A DNA stretch of 64,000 nt from Halotia branconii CENA392 (GTDB taxonomy: Bacteria > Cyanobacteriota > Cyanobacteriia > Cyanobacteriales > Nostocaceae), in assembly GCF_029953635.1 (NCBI RefSeq), contig NZ_CP124543.1, positions 2,273,455 through 2,337,454 on the forward strand, written 5' to 3'. This document shows, piece after piece, positions 30,392-39,714 of the stretch (position 1 is the first letter of the stretch; each line of letters begins with the position of its first letter). Under the pieces are notes generated by a model, which searched no databases, was not told the DNA's origin, and worked only from the letters and a program-made list of their open reading frames with translations. Made by a program: the position numbers and the translations under genes.

Positions 30392-31375
30392 ATGGCAGAA
30401 ACACTATTTTTCAACGCTCTGCGGGAAGCCATTGATGAAGAAATGGCGCGTGATTCGAGTGTATTCGTTCTTGGTGAAGACGTAGGACACTATGGCGGTT
30501 CCTACAAAGTTACCAAAGACCTATACCAAAAGTATGGCGAACTCCGAGTTCTAGACACCCCCATCGCAGAAAACAGCTTTACTGGCATAGCAGTGGGAGC
30601 AGCTATGACTGGGTTGCGACCAATAATTGAAGGCATGAACATGGGCTTTTTGCTGCTTGCCTTTAACCAAATATCTAATAATGCTGGCATGTTGCGTTAC
30701 ACTTCCGGCGGTAACTTTAAAATTCCAATGGTGATTCGCGGCCCTGGAGGCGTGGGCAGACAGCTAGGGGCAGAACATTCCCAAAGGTTAGAAGCCTACT
30801 TTCAAGCCGTTCCTGGGTTAAAGATTGTAGCTTGTTCTACACCTTACAACGCCAAAGGACTGCTAAAAGCCGCTATCCGTGACGACAATCCAGTATTGTT
30901 TTTTGAACATGTTCTACTTTACAACTTAAAAGAAGACCTACCAGAACAAGAATATTTGCTGCCCTTAGATCAAGCCGAAGTTGTGCGTCAAGGTAAAGAT
31001 GTCACAATTCTCACCTACTCACGGATGCGCCATCACGTATTACAAGCCGTCAAAACTTTAGAAAAACAAGGTTATGATCCAGAAGTAATTGATTTAATAT
31101 CACTCAAACCCTTAGACTTTGATACCATCGGCGCATCCATACGCAAAACCCATAAAGTGATTATTGTGGAAGAATGTATGAGAACTGGTGGTATTGGTGC
31201 AGAATTAACCGCCTCAATTAATGATCGCTTGTTTGATGAACTAGATGCTCCGGTACTGCGGCTTTCTTCCCAAGATATCCCCACCCCTTATAACGGCAAC
31301 CTGGAAAGACTAACAATTGTCCAACCAGAGCAAATAGTGGAAGCTGTAGAAAAAATGGCAGCCTTGCGAGTCTAA
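30392..31375 (+). CDS. pdhB: pyruvate dehydrogenase E1 component, beta subunit
   Basis: A 327-residue protein, usual length. Motifs: [36 protein letters not shown] (E in the thiamine diphosphate activation site), [19 protein letters not shown] and [12 protein letters not shown]. It works with the alpha subunit, not seen here, to decarboxylate pyruvate. Start ATG fits the family's [13 protein letters not shown]. It lies just upstream of secD and probably has its own terminator (hairpin 31386-31425). The sequence looks complete. Confidence 0.93.
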   Translation: MAETLFFNALREAIDEEMARDSSVFVLGEDVGHYGGSYKVTKDLYQKYGELRVLDTPIAENSFTGIAVGAAMTGLRPIIEGMNMGFLLLAFNQISNNAGMLRYTSGGNFKIPMVIRGPGGVGRQLGAEHSQRLEAYFQAVPGLKIVACSTPYNAKGLLKAAIRDDNPVLFFEHVLLYNLKEDLPEQEYLLPLDQAEVVRQGKDVTILTYSRMRHHVLQAVKTLEKQGYDPEVIDLISLKPLDFDTIGASIRKTHKVIIVEECMRTGGIGAELTASINDRLFDELDAPVLRLSSQDIPTPYNGNLERLTIVQPEQIVEAVEKMAALRV

Positions 31376-31385
31376 AACTTAAAAG

Positions 31386-31425
31386 TTAAGAATTAGGAGG
31401 AGAAATCGTTACTCCTAATTCTTAA
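31386..31425 (+). terminator. long inverted repeat after pdhB
   Basis: TTAAGAATTAGGAG (31386-31399) pairs perfectly with CTCCTAATTCTTAA (31412-31425), loop 12 nt, followed by TTTAT. It can act as a terminator or processing hairpin; it also resembles the 7-nt repeats seen elsewhere. Confidence 0.55.
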
Positions 31426-31500
31426 TTTATAACTCTTAACTAATACTCATAACTCCTAAAAAGAACGCTATTATAGCCTTTGTCAGTTGCGAGTTATGGT

Positions 31501-32916
31501 ATGCAAAGACAGCGATCGCTATTAGCCTTGATTTTAGTCCTGCTCATCGCCGCTATTGTGGTGATTGCGAAAATTCCTGTACCTCTAGGATTGGACTTGC
31601 GCGGAGGCTCACAGCTTACAATTCAGGTGAAACCAGCACCAGGAATGAAGGAAATCACTGAACGAGATTTAGAAGGCGTTCAGAAAGTTGTCGAAGGACG
31701 AATTAATGGTCTCGGCGTTTCTGAACCAGTGATCCAAACTGTGGGTAAAGACAAAATCTTAGTACAATTGCCAGGAGTCAACGATCCAGAGCAAGCCGAA
31801 CGAGTACTCGGTGGTACAGCACAGTTAGAATTTCGTCTACAAAAGATCGGTACAGAAACTCAACTATTTGCTTTTCAATCATCACGAGCCGAATTGAAAG
31901 CCAAGCAAGCAGAGTTGAAAAACAGTAACGATCAAGCAGCAATTACTAAAAATCAAGAAGAATTACAAAAAAACAACCAAGCGATCGCCGAGTTATTTGA
32001 AAGTACCAATCCACCATTAAATGGGCAATACCTCAAAGATGCCTATGGTGAACCCACTCAAGGCAATAATTGGAATGTTGCTATTCGCTTTGAGCCAAAG
32101 GGTGGTGAACTGTTTGCTCAATTGACAAAAAACCTTGCAGGTACTGGGCGTAGTATTGGTATTTTTCTCGACAATGAATTGATTAGCGCTCCCGTAGTCG
32201 GCCCAGAATTTGCCGCTACTGGGATTACTGGAGGCGCTGCTGTAATTACAGGTCGATTTACCCCCCAAGAAGCTAACGATTTAGGCGTACAGTTACGTGG
32301 TGGCGCGTTACCCGTACCAGTGGAAATTGCCGAGATTCGGACTGTGGGGGCAACTTTAGGTAAAGACAGCATTACTAGTAGTATCTACGCTGGTGCTGGT
32401 GGTTTAGCTTTAGTCCTAATATTCATGGTGGTGTATTATAGACTACCAGGATTAATTGCGGATGTAGCACTTTTGGTTTACGCTATATTGACCTGGGCTA
32501 GCTTTGCTTTGTTAGGTGTTACCCTAACTTTGCCAGGAATTGCTGGTTTTATTCTTAGTATTGGCATGGCAGTAGATGCGAATGTGCTAATTTTTGAACG
32601 GACGCGAGAAGAATTGCGGGCAGGCAAATCTTTATATCGTTCTGTAGAATCTGGTTTTTACCGAGCATTTTCTAGCATTTTAGATGGCAATGTGACTACA
32701 GTTATTGCTTGTGCGGCTCTGTTTGGGCTGGGGGCTGGTTTAGTGAAGGGCTTTGCCTTAACCTTAGCTTTAGGGGTAGCAGTCAGTATGTTTACGGCAA
32801 TTACCTGTAGTCGCACATTATTGTTTTTAGCAATTTCCATTCCCTCATTGAAGAAGATAGAACTCTTCTGTCCTAAACTGCCAGTGTCGAATAATCAGGC
32901 AGAGGTAGCTAGATGA
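31501..32916 (+). CDS. secD: protein translocase subunit SecD
   Basis: A 471-residue protein from ATG 31501 (family start [12 protein letters not shown]); a TTG at 31480 in frame is a less likely start. It has an N-terminal membrane helix, a periplasmic P1 part with [14 protein letters not shown], and five C-terminal helices with [21 protein letters not shown], the hallmark of SecD. With SecF it uses the proton gradient to pull proteins out of the Sec channel. Its stop overlaps the secF start by 4 bp (ATGA), so translation is coupled. Confidence 0.95.
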   Translation: MQRQRSLLALILVLLIAAIVVIAKIPVPLGLDLRGGSQLTIQVKPAPGMKEITERDLEGVQKVVEGRINGLGVSEPVIQTVGKDKILVQLPGVNDPEQAERVLGGTAQLEFRLQKIGTETQLFAFQSSRAELKAKQAELKNSNDQAAITKNQEELQKNNQAIAELFESTNPPLNGQYLKDAYGEPTQGNNWNVAIRFEPKGGELFAQLTKNLAGTGRSIGIFLDNELISAPVVGPEFAATGITGGAAVITGRFTPQEANDLGVQLRGGALPVPVEIAEIRTVGATLGKDSITSSIYAGAGGLALVLIFMVVYYRLPGLIADVALLVYAILTWASFALLGVTLTLPGIAGFILSIGMAVDANVLIFERTREELRAGKSLYRSVESGFYRAFSSILDGNVTTVIACAALFGLGAGLVKGFALTLALGVAVSMFTAITCSRTLLFLAISIPSLKKIELFCPKLPVSNNQAEVAR

Positions 32917-33908
32917 AACTAAGTATTAATAAATCGCGATCGCTGTGGTGGGCTATTTCTGGTGTAATCATTCTTATTGGAATCATCTCAATGGTGATTT
33001 CTTGGCAAAACCCAGAAATTAAAGCCCCTTTACGTCCTAGTTTGGATTTTGTCGGTGGTACACGAGTACAGTTGGAGCGAGATTGTACTCAACCGGGTAA
33101 CTGTGATCAGCCAATTGATATCAATGTCGTTAGGGAAGTAGCTAAAGAACAAGGATTAGGTGACAGCAGCATCCAAATTGTGGCTGACAAAGATACAGGT
33201 TTACAAAATGGTGTATTAATTCGTACAAAAAACTTAGAGGTTGAGCAGCGTACCAAGTTGCAAAATGCCCTCAGCGAAAAAATCGGTACTTTTGATCAAC
33301 AAAAAAACCAAATAGACAGCGTTGGCCCTACCTTGGGGCGAGAGTTATTTACCTCTGGTGTCATTGCGTTAGTTGTTGCTTTTGCAGGCATCATTCTATA
33401 CTTGAGTTTCCGCTTTCAATTGGACTACGCTGTATTTGCGATCATTGCTTTATTTCACGACGTTTTGATCACCGCAGGTATTTTTTCTATTTTAGGTTTG
33501 GTACTTGGTATTGAAGTAGATAGCCTCTTTATTGTGGCTTTGTTGACGATTACAGGTTTCTCAGTCAACGACACAGTGGTAATTTATGATCGCATTCGAG
33601 AAACTATTAAAACCAACCCTAACCGCCCAATTGCTGAAATTGTCGATGATGCAGTCAACCAAACTTTGGGACGGTCTATCAATACGACCTTAACCACAAT
33701 GCTGCCATTGTTTGCGATCTTTATATTGGGTGGCGAAACCCTCAAAAACTTTGCTTTAGCACTAATTGTTGGCTTTACAGCGGGGGCTTATTCGAGTATT
33801 TTCATCGCCAGTACTCTTTTAACTTGGTGGCGAGAACGTAAAGGTCAATCTACACTGGTAGCGAGTACTGAGGCAATGGATACATCCGCTAGTTCCCAGG
33901 ACAGTTAA
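32913..33908 (+). CDS. secF: protein translocase subunit SecF
   Basis: A 331-residue protein with six membrane helices. Motifs [11 protein letters not shown] near the start, [20 protein letters not shown] and [16 protein letters not shown], all typical of SecF. It forms the SecDF membrane complex with the product of the overlapping gene. The C-terminal tail is Ser/Thr-rich. An array of 7-nt repeats follows directly. Confidence 0.95.
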   Translation: MKLSINKSRSLWWAISGVIILIGIISMVISWQNPEIKAPLRPSLDFVGGTRVQLERDCTQPGNCDQPIDINVVREVAKEQGLGDSSIQIVADKDTGLQNGVLIRTKNLEVEQRTKLQNALSEKIGTFDQQKNQIDSVGPTLGRELFTSGVIALVVAFAGIILYLSFRFQLDYAVFAIIALFHDVLITAGIFSILGLVLGIEVDSLFIVALLTITGFSVNDTVVIYDRIRETIKTNPNRPIAEIVDDAVNQTLGRSINTTLTTMLPLFAIFILGGETLKNFALALIVGFTAGAYSSIFIASTLLTWWRERKGQSTLVASTEAMDTSASSQDS

Positions 33909-33960
33909 CAGTAAACAGTGAACAGTTAACAGTGATAACTGATAACTGATAACTGGTAAC
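33901..33960. repeat. STRR array (7-nt units) after secF
   Basis: In-phase units GACAGTT, AACAGTA, AACAGTG, AACAGTT, AACAGTG, then ATAACTG three times and GTAACTA. About nine heptamers; the phase stays constant although the unit changes. It starts within the secF stop codon area. Confidence 0.75.
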
Positions 33961-33988
33961 TACCCATGCCCTGCGATTTTATTGCTTT

Positions 33989-34402
33989 ATGGATCAACCG
34001 GAACAACCATCAATTTTTAGCAACAATACCGAGAATACCGACCCATCTTTTGCTCAACAAGTACAAAGACTACACCAATTGACTGTTTACGGTCGTTGGC
34101 TATTTGTGGGCTGTCTATGGCTGACTATTGCACCTCTTTGTTTGTGGGATTTACGTACAGAAATTGCTCTTTGGCAGCAATATTTTACCTGGGTAGCAGT
34201 GCGCTACGGACTCTTCTACCATCCACTCTCTACCCTTGGTTTAGCGTTTTGTATTGGTATGACCGTGGCTGTTTTAGTATGGCAAAGCCGCAATATTCTC
34301 GTAGGCTTACCACAACCGGAAAAGGAACGCTTAGAAAAACAAGTTTGTCGGATACGCCAACAGGGAGTAACTCATCCTCTATGGAAATGGATTTGTCAAT
34401 AA
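33989..34402 (+). CDS. conserved-looking two-helix membrane protein of unknown function
   Basis: A 137-residue protein. Two hydrophobic segments (about 36-55 and 80-101) frame a short periplasmic loop; a charged C-terminal part ends in VTHPLWKWICQ. No motif gives a function. The start ATG has no strong ribosome site. It follows secDF on the same strand. Its good codon use and layout support a real gene, probably cyanobacterial-specific (from memory, not checked). Confidence 0.6.
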   Translation: MDQPEQPSIFSNNTENTDPSFAQQVQRLHQLTVYGRWLFVGCLWLTIAPLCLWDLRTEIALWQQYFTWVAVRYGLFYHPLSTLGLAFCIGMTVAVLVWQSRNILVGLPQPEKERLEKQVCRIRQQGVTHPLWKWICQ

Positions 34403-34427
34403 GGAATGTAGATAAATACTATCTAGA

Positions 34428-34513
34428 ACTTACGCAATAACTCTTTGAAAGTCCTATTTCTCTGTGTTCTCAGCGTCCTCTACGGTTAGATTTTCCGTTG
34501 CCTGTGCGTAAGT
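34428..34513. mobile_element. MITE-like element with 9-bp terminal inverted repeats
   Basis: ACTTACGCA (34428-34436) and TGCGTAAGT (34505-34513) are perfect inverted ends of an 86-bp element without coding capacity. Its inner part (TCTCTGTGTTCTCAGCGTCC and after) resembles a common intergenic repeat of Nostoc genomes (from memory). A partial GTAAGACTTACGCACAAA-like end recurs near 46750. The remainder of the gap 34403-34774 holds repeat arrays. Confidence 0.55.
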
Positions 34514-34595
34514 CCTGATATCAATGAAATACACTACTCTAGTACTCTGTCAAGATAATTTTGCTGGGTTAATGTGAAAAAGTCCAGTTCTTTTC

Positions 34596-34685
34596 TCCCC
34601 CTGCTTCCCCTGCTTCCCCTGCCTGCCTCCACCTGTCATTTTTGGGTTGACAGACCACTAGTCCCTAGCCCCCAGTCCCTAGCCT
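34596..34685. repeat. low-complexity and STRR arrays
   Basis: Near 34596-34630, CCCCTGCTT is tandemly repeated. At 34659-34685, AGTCCCTAGCC occurs twice around CCCC (CCCCARTCC-type units). No gene. Confidence 0.6.
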
Positions 34686-34774
34686 CTTTTCATAACTAAA
34701 GCGTATTGCAAACAACCGAGAAGCGCTATATAACTTAACAATAGAGATGACACTGCCAAATTGGGGTGCAAGAC

Positions 34775-35257
34775 ATGAACTCTCTTCAGATTCAATTTCG
34801 TGAACAGATTTGCGATCGCCACTCTCAAATAGATCTTTATCAACTCCAAGAATTGTTCAATATTTCAGCTTTCTGGGCAAAAGGACGTAGTATTGAAGAT
34901 TTAGGTATAGCTGTTGCCAACAGCGACCCAGTGATTTTTGTTTGCAATGGAGAGCAACTGATTGGCTTTGCCAGAGCAACCTCTGATGGCATTTATCGTG
35001 CCACAATTTGGGATGTTGTTATCCACCCAAAATACCGTGGCACTGGCTTAGGCAGTAAGTTAATAAAAACCATTTTGAATCATCCCCGTCTCAAGTGTGT
35101 TGAGCGTGTGTATGTCATGACCACTTGTCAACAAGGATTTTACGAAAAAATCGGTTTCCAGCCCAATAGCAGCACCACAATGGTATTACACAGACAATCT
35201 AAACTTGATTCGGTAACTACTGAGGAAGTTCAGCTTCAGGAATCAATAGTGGGATAG
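34775..35257 (+). CDS. GNAT-family N-acetyltransferase
   Basis: A 160-residue protein. The GNAT core is [34 protein letters not shown] (acetyl-CoA pyrophosphate loop with RGTGLG) and FYEKIGF. It should acetylate an amine, target unknown. I chose ATG 34775, with GGGG eight bases upstream; GTG 34766 is possible. The N-terminal 30 residues are ordinary. A related protein at 39715 shares the IGFARATSD and ATIWDVV segments. The last 41 bp overlap the convergent histidine kinase gene. Confidence 0.75.
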   Translation: MNSLQIQFREQICDRHSQIDLYQLQELFNISAFWAKGRSIEDLGIAVANSDPVIFVCNGEQLIGFARATSDGIYRATIWDVVIHPKYRGTGLGSKLIKTILNHPRLKCVERVYVMTTCQQGFYEKIGFQPNSSTTMVLHRQSKLDSVTTEEVQLQESIVG

Positions 35258-36131
35258 ACACTTGCAGCCTAGCAAATTGCTCAAATTGTTCAGGAGATGG
35301 CATGAGTGCCAGTTTTCCACCCATCACTTCTAACAGAGTTTGATTAAGTAAGAACTGCATTCCTACCGAAAGACTATCATTATCTTGTTCAGGATGAAGA
35401 GGTTTGTCTTCAGACTTGAGCAAATCAATCGACTCACTTTTATATAAAGCGTGAATAGGCACATCCAGACAAATGTAAACAATTTGATTTTCAGGTGAAG
35501 TGCTACTAGAAATATGGATACTGCCTTCTTCCATTTGAGTAAGGGCAGTATCTATTAAATTTATTAATATTTGGCGTAGCCAACGTTGGTCTACCAAAAC
35601 ATAGATTTCTGGCTCAGGAAGTAACACCCGCAAAGGAAAATTGCGGTTCGCCGCCAGCATATAAGTTAGTTGATTAACTTCTTGTAAAACTGCGGCTAAG
35701 GAATGCGGCTGAAGATCTAATTTATTAGTGCCGTGTTCTGTTCTAGCAACACTGAGAATTTCATCGATTAAATGTAGCAACTTCAACGCCCGTTCATGGG
35801 CTTGGGCAATAAATTCTCGCTCCTCTGCCGGATTTTCGCACAAATCTGACAAAATTAACTGATGTAAACCAATCAAACCGTTAAGAGGCGATCGCAATTC
35901 GTGGGTAGTCCGTGCCAAAAAACCAGCTTTAAACTGACCCATTTCCTGTGCCATTTGGTACGCTAGTTGCGTTTGCTTGATTTGTTGCAGCAGTTCTGGC
36001 GTATGGTGTTGATCTTCTGGCACTGTTGGGGATAAGTCAGAGGCAGTGCTTGTAGAACGCGCAAATAATTGACGCAAACCCACCCCCGCTATTAATCCCA
36101 CTCCTAGATAGATCCAGTTACTCCAATTCAT
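35217..36131 (-). CDS. histidine-kinase-like protein with degenerate ATP-binding domain
   Basis: A 304-residue protein with an N-terminal membrane helix (about 6-22), and an H-box FLARTTHELRSPLNGLIGL (H77), so the HisKA part is intact. The ATPase part is worn: the N-box reads NLIDTAL (second Asn lost), the G1 segment D-x-G-x-G reads LDVPIHAL, and the G2 segment keeps only one Gly. It may dimerise and be phosphorylated by a partner but likely does not bind ATP normally. No receiver gene is next to it. It overlaps the GNAT gene by 41 bp at the 3' end. Confidence 0.75.
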   Translation of the reverse strand: MNWSNWIYLGVGLIAGVGLRQLFARSTSTASDLSPTVPEDQHHTPELLQQIKQTQLAYQMAQEMGQFKAGFLARTTHELRSPLNGLIGLHQLILSDLCENPAEEREFIAQAHERALKLLHLIDEILSVARTEHGTNKLDLQPHSLAAVLQEVNQLTYMLAANRNFPLRVLLPEPEIYVLVDQRWLRQILINLIDTALTQMEEGSIHISSSTSPENQIVYICLDVPIHALYKSESIDLLKSEDKPLHPEQDNDSLSVGMQFLLNQTLLEVMGGKLALMPSPEQFEQFARLQVSIPLLIPEAELPQ

Positions 36132-36281
36132 AGTTTGGCCATAATTAACTTGTTAGTTGACCATAAAGGTACAAAACAAAGTTCCGGATTTCTCAATTCA
36201 TCCGTTTTTATCTCTAGTCTCGGCTAAAAAGCAAGTCAATACCAAGAAAATAACAATATTTACTTATTTTGATTTAGCAGT

Positions 36282-36872
36282 TTATAAGTCTAATCTGACT
36301 GCACCCTGTCGCAAAATTTGCCAATTTATTCCCGTCCATTTAGCAACAGTGGAAGGTACACCGATTCCTAGGGTTTCACCTTGACATTCTGTAGTTGCCA
36401 GAGTCGTGACTTCAGGAAATTGAGCCTCAATTTCTGTCAAACTTTGTAAAGGCGGTTGTCCTGAAAAATTGGCACTAGTCGTAGCCAGAGCGCCTGTTTG
36501 CGCCAAAATAGTTTGGGCGATCGCATTATCAGGAACTCGTATACCAATTGTAGTTGGGTCAGCAGGATTTATTTGTGGCGGTAAGCGATCGCTTGCTGGC
36601 AGCACCAAGGTCAACCCTCCTGGCCAATATTTCCTGGCTGCTTCCTGCCAAATTTGGTAATCATTCTCGCTACCTTGAACATAAGACCATAAGTCTTCTG
36701 CACAAGCTGCCATTAAAATCAAAGGTTTATCCTGACTCCGCTTTTTAGCTGTAAAAATTAATCCTGCTTTTTCTGGTAAAGCTGCCAATGCAGGAACAGT
36801 ATCTGTGGGAAAGCTAACTAAAAAGCCAGCGCGTGCGCTAGCTATCAGATCTTTTAAGGATACTTGGGTCAT
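36282..36872 (-). CDS. tsaC: L-threonylcarbamoyladenylate synthase
   Basis: A 196-residue Sua5/YrdC/YwlC-type protein. Motifs: LVSFPTDTVPALAALP, FTAKKRSQDKPLIL, SYVQGSE..., WPGGLTLVLPAS, IGIRVPDNAIAQ and GALATTSANFSGQPP. It makes threonylcarbamoyl-AMP from Thr, bicarbonate and ATP, the first step of t6A modification of tRNA. TsaD for the second step is also in this window (42430-43476) but not in an operon with it. It is 67 bp downstream of the start side of prmC on the same strand order. Confidence 0.9.
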   Translation of the reverse strand: MTQVSLKDLIASARAGFLVSFPTDTVPALAALPEKAGLIFTAKKRSQDKPLILMAACAEDLWSYVQGSENDYQIWQEAARKYWPGGLTLVLPASDRLPPQINPADPTTIGIRVPDNAIAQTILAQTGALATTSANFSGQPPLQSLTEIEAQFPEVTTLATTECQGETLGIGVPSTVAKWTGINWQILRQGAVRLDL

Positions 36873-36888
36873 GTTTACACAATTAGCA

Positions 36889-36930
36889 GTTAAGAGCTAA
36901 GAGCTAGAAGTAATTTCCTAACTCCTAACT
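36889..36930. repeat. STRR array in the tsaC-prmC spacer
   Basis: Heptamers TTAAGAG, CTAAGAG, CTAGAAG and then CCTAACT, CCTAACT, CATCAGT. The array fills most of the 66-bp spacer. Confidence 0.6.
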
Positions 36931-36938
36931 CATCAGTT

Positions 36939-37832
36939 CTAATTTCTGTAAGCAAGTGCAAAGCGTTCAATTCCTGCTAAATCAGCGTGGATTTGAATAT
37001 TGCAATAACTGCCTTGATTTTGCAACATTTCTCGCACCGTATCTGCTTGTCCCGCCATCATTTCAATTAGCCACACACCACCAGTTCGCAAATAACCGGG
37101 TGAGGTCTCTATGAGATGGCGGATGCAATCAAGGCCATCAGCACCACCATCCAGCGCTAAATGTGGTTCATGTTTAACTACTTCCGGTTGCAGGGTAGCG
37201 ATGGTGCTTGTAGGAATATAAGGTGGGTTAGACACCATACCACTAAATTCACCTTTGAGGGGTGCTAGTGGTTCCCACCAGTTACCTTGATAAAATCTCA
37301 CTCGTTCAGCAAGTCCCAGATTGTGGGCGTTTTCCTGAGCAATTTTCAAGGCTTCTAGACTGCAATCAACGGCATGAATTGTAGACTCTGGCAAAGCATC
37401 TGCTAATCCTAAAGCAATTACGCCACTGCCAGTCCCCAAGTCTGCCCAGTGTCCTGCCTGTGAAGGTGCAGCTGCCACTGCTAAATCAATCAAGCACTCT
37501 GTTTCTGGTCTGGGGATCAAAACTGCACTCGATACCGCGATTTTAAAGTGTCGCCAAGGTGTCACTTTGGCAATGTACTGTATTGGTAAGCGATCGCGCA
37601 ACCGACGCTGCCATAGATCATCTAACTCTTCTAGAGATAACTTGATTTGAATTTGAGGCCAGTCTTTGAAAGACTCCAAACGCAGTGCTAAACGGTCTAA
37701 CCTCGCAACTTCCAGGAGAAGCCAATCAACCTCAGTTAATGGAACATCAGTTGCAGCTACCGTATGGATTGCCTTTTTATACCACTGCCAAAGTTGTAAA
37801 CCGGAAACTACCTTTGGCTGTGTATTGGTCAT
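36939..37832 (-). CDS. prmC: peptide chain release factor N5-glutamine methyltransferase
   Basis: A 297-residue class I methyltransferase. The SAM site is ADLGTGSGVIALGLA, and the catalytic NPPY occurs in GMVSNPPYIPTS. The N-terminal helix bundle with WLLLEVARLDR and PIQYIAKVTPWRHFKIAVS supports PrmC (HemK). It methylates the GGQ glutamine of release factors. It is 20 bp after tic22 and upstream of tsaC; both are translation-linked genes on the same strand. Confidence 0.93.
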   Translation of the reverse strand: MTNTQPKVVSGLQLWQWYKKAIHTVAATDVPLTEVDWLLLEVARLDRLALRLESFKDWPQIQIKLSLEELDDLWQRRLRDRLPIQYIAKVTPWRHFKIAVSSAVLIPRPETECLIDLAVAAAPSQAGHWADLGTGSGVIALGLADALPESTIHAVDCSLEALKIAQENAHNLGLAERVRFYQGNWWEPLAPLKGEFSGMVSNPPYIPTSTIATLQPEVVKHEPHLALDGGADGLDCIRHLIETSPGYLRTGGVWLIEMMAGQADTVREMLQNQGSYCNIQIHADLAGIERFALAYRN

Positions 37833-37851
37833 GTCTTAACCTGAAGAAAAC

Positions 37852-38661
37852 CTATTTTTTTGGTGCAGCAGATGGAGCAGGGGTCTTGGGCGCGTTATTT
37901 CCAGGCAGTGTCTTAATATATTCTCTAGATTCTTGAGACGGCACTAAAACTACTTGTTTGAGCCAATCGTCGTTTTTGTCCTGTAATGTCTTAATAACTC
38001 CGTCTACGTCTATGACTTGAATATCAGCCTTAGGAAACTTTGGCTTCACCTGACTTAATAAACCTTGTGCATCTTGCTTGCTTAAAAACAGAGGAATTAA
38101 TTGTTCCTTGCCAGAGTTCAATTTAATTGGCACGTATCCCTGATCTGGTGCAAATCTGACAGCAAAAATAGGCACACTCTTAAATTGCTCTACCTTTTGA
38201 CCGCTTTGGCGTAACAAATCCATTGCCCCTTTAATTTCCTGTTCTACAGGTTTAAAAGCAAATAAAAGACGGTCTGGCTGGTTCTTGCTTTGTTGTAGTT
38301 GCTGATAAATCACCCCTAGAGGTAATGCTGTCACCTGTAGGCTTTTTACCATTTCTTCCATCTTCGGATCTTTGCCTTTAGCATTCCGCAGCTCAGTAAT
38401 AAAAGCCTGAGCTTCTTGTCTGCTTAAATAAACACCTGTCACAGAACCACCAGGTTTTTTACCGTTTTGAGTTTCTGGTAAGGGGCGACTCAATGGTAAA
38501 CCTTTCTCATTGGTAATCACATATACAGGTACAGAGTCTAATTTCTCTTTTATTTGCTGTTCTGACAATGCCAACACTGGAGCATTTCCTACAAAAACTG
38601 TTCCCAGCAAAGTACTCCCAACCAAGCCTAATGTTGCTCCCCAGCGAACCAATGCTTTCAT
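37852..38661 (-). CDS. tic22: Tic22-family protein
   Basis: A 269-residue protein starting MKALVRWGATLGLVGSTLL, a signal peptide ending near residue 30 (VLA). The rest shows two Tic22-type repeats: VPVYVITNEKGLPLSR with GVYLSRQEAQAFI, and VPIFAVRFAPDQGYVPI with IPLFLSKQDAQGLL. The C-terminal tail is Pro/Ala-rich. In cyanobacteria Tic22 works in the periplasm in outer membrane maintenance. I chose ATG 38661 because AGGA lies six bases upstream; in-frame Met codons further upstream lack such a site. Confidence 0.88.
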   Translation of the reverse strand: MKALVRWGATLGLVGSTLLGTVFVGNAPVLALSEQQIKEKLDSVPVYVITNEKGLPLSRPLPETQNGKKPGGSVTGVYLSRQEAQAFITELRNAKGKDPKMEEMVKSLQVTALPLGVIYQQLQQSKNQPDRLLFAFKPVEQEIKGAMDLLRQSGQKVEQFKSVPIFAVRFAPDQGYVPIKLNSGKEQLIPLFLSKQDAQGLLSQVKPKFPKADIQVIDVDGVIKTLQDKNDDWLKQVVLVPSQESREYIKTLPGNNAPKTPAPSAAPKK

Positions 38662-39304
38662 AACAAATCCTCGCATCATATAGTTCAATTAAGTCAGACA
38701 AGTTGTTGGATTTGCACAGCTCCAACTGGCTAGTTTTAGTTATATAGCAATCCGTCTGATATGTGAAAACTTCATGTTTGTCGTTAAATACTAACAGCTG
38801 AGTGCCAAGACCTAGTCTTTTTAAACTTGAGAGAATTGCGATGTTATCTTTGTCACCAATTGCAGTACTAAATTGTGTTTTTCTCAAGTTAGCCTTGTTA
38901 TTGACTGCGTAATATTGTAGATGCTTATTGTATTTTGCTCTCAAGGAGAAAAAAAATTCCCCAACTGTTGAAGCGATCAATGCCATTTTACTGTCTTTCT
39001 CAAAGAGAGTGACGTAACCACATAATTAATCGTTCCACCTGTGACTGGATTTAAAAATTGCCAGATATGCAATCTAAGTACAGAAGTTCCTTCCTTTAGG
39101 AGGAGATTTTGCTTGTTCATCTTCAAAGCACAGTCTAGTGCCAGAATAGCCAAAATGGCATTCTTGGATAAACTTACAATTTAAACGTAGATTGTACCAA
39201 AAAATTTCCAATAAATACCGAGTTTAGTTAAGAGCAAAATTTGATGTTCTAAATTATGTATATACAAAAAATCCCACAAAAAACGTGGGTACATAATCTA
39301 TTAA
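38662..39304. other. intergenic region between tic22 and tRNA-Pro
   Basis: About 640 bp with no credible gene. It includes the tic22 leader and, at 39273-39289, a terminator for the tRNA. Short overlapping open frames here look like chance. Confidence 0.5.
39273..39289 (-). terminator. intrinsic terminator of tRNA-Pro
   Basis: CCCAC (39273-39277) pairs with GTGGG (39285-39289), loop seven nt. On the minus strand the stem is followed by ATTTTTTG. It lies 16 nt after the tRNA 3' end. Confidence 0.75.
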
Positions 39305-39378
39305 TCGGGATGACAGGATTTGAACCTGCGGCATCCTGCTCCCAAAGCAGGCGCGCTACCAAGCTGCGCTACATCCCG
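39305..39378 (-). tRNA. tRNA-Pro (anticodon UGG)
   Basis: A 74-nt cloverleaf on the minus strand. Acceptor CGGGATG pairs with CATCCCG (plus discriminator A). The anticodon arm is CCTGC-TTTGGGA-GCAGG, giving UGG. The T-loop GGTTCAAATCC is present. CCA is not encoded. Proline codons CCN read by UGG. The terminator follows. Confidence 0.97.
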
Positions 39379-39497
39379 GATAAATTAATTCTACTTTGCG
39401 ATGGTTTACCAAAGGTGGTATTTCTCACAGAAGCTATTTAATTATATCAGATTTTAGAAATATTTACTAATTTTCTAACATACAATTAATTACTTCA

Positions 39498-39622
39498 CTA
39501 TCACTATCTAAAATTGTGCTGCTGGATAGGTGGGCTATGTAGGATTATAAGGGTTTAGTTCCCTGAGCCTGCTTGGCTATCACTATTTAAAATTGTGCTG
39601 CTGGATGGGTGGGCTATGTAGG
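39498..39622. repeat. two 46-bp direct repeats, 79 bp apart
   Basis: Copy one at 39498-39543 and copy two at 39577-39622 begin CTATCACTAT and end GGGCTATGTAGG; only two base differences. A short third start, CGCTATCACC, follows at 39633. Lies between tRNA-Pro and the GNAT gene with no gene in 39379-39714. Confidence 0.8.
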
Positions 39623-39714
39623 GAAACATGTTCGCTATCACCAGATTTACTCCCAATTTATCAGATTAGCTAAGTTTTTTTAACAGCGACCTACTCTTTA
39701 TTTATATACAAAAT

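Noticed and set aside
33901..33960. Possible CRISPR array
   Set aside because: Units are only 7 nt with no spacers; this is an STRR array.
38507..38986. A 159-codon minus-strand open frame overlapping the tic22 5' end
   Set aside because: It is in another frame over the tic22 signal peptide and leader, and lacks protein-like composition.
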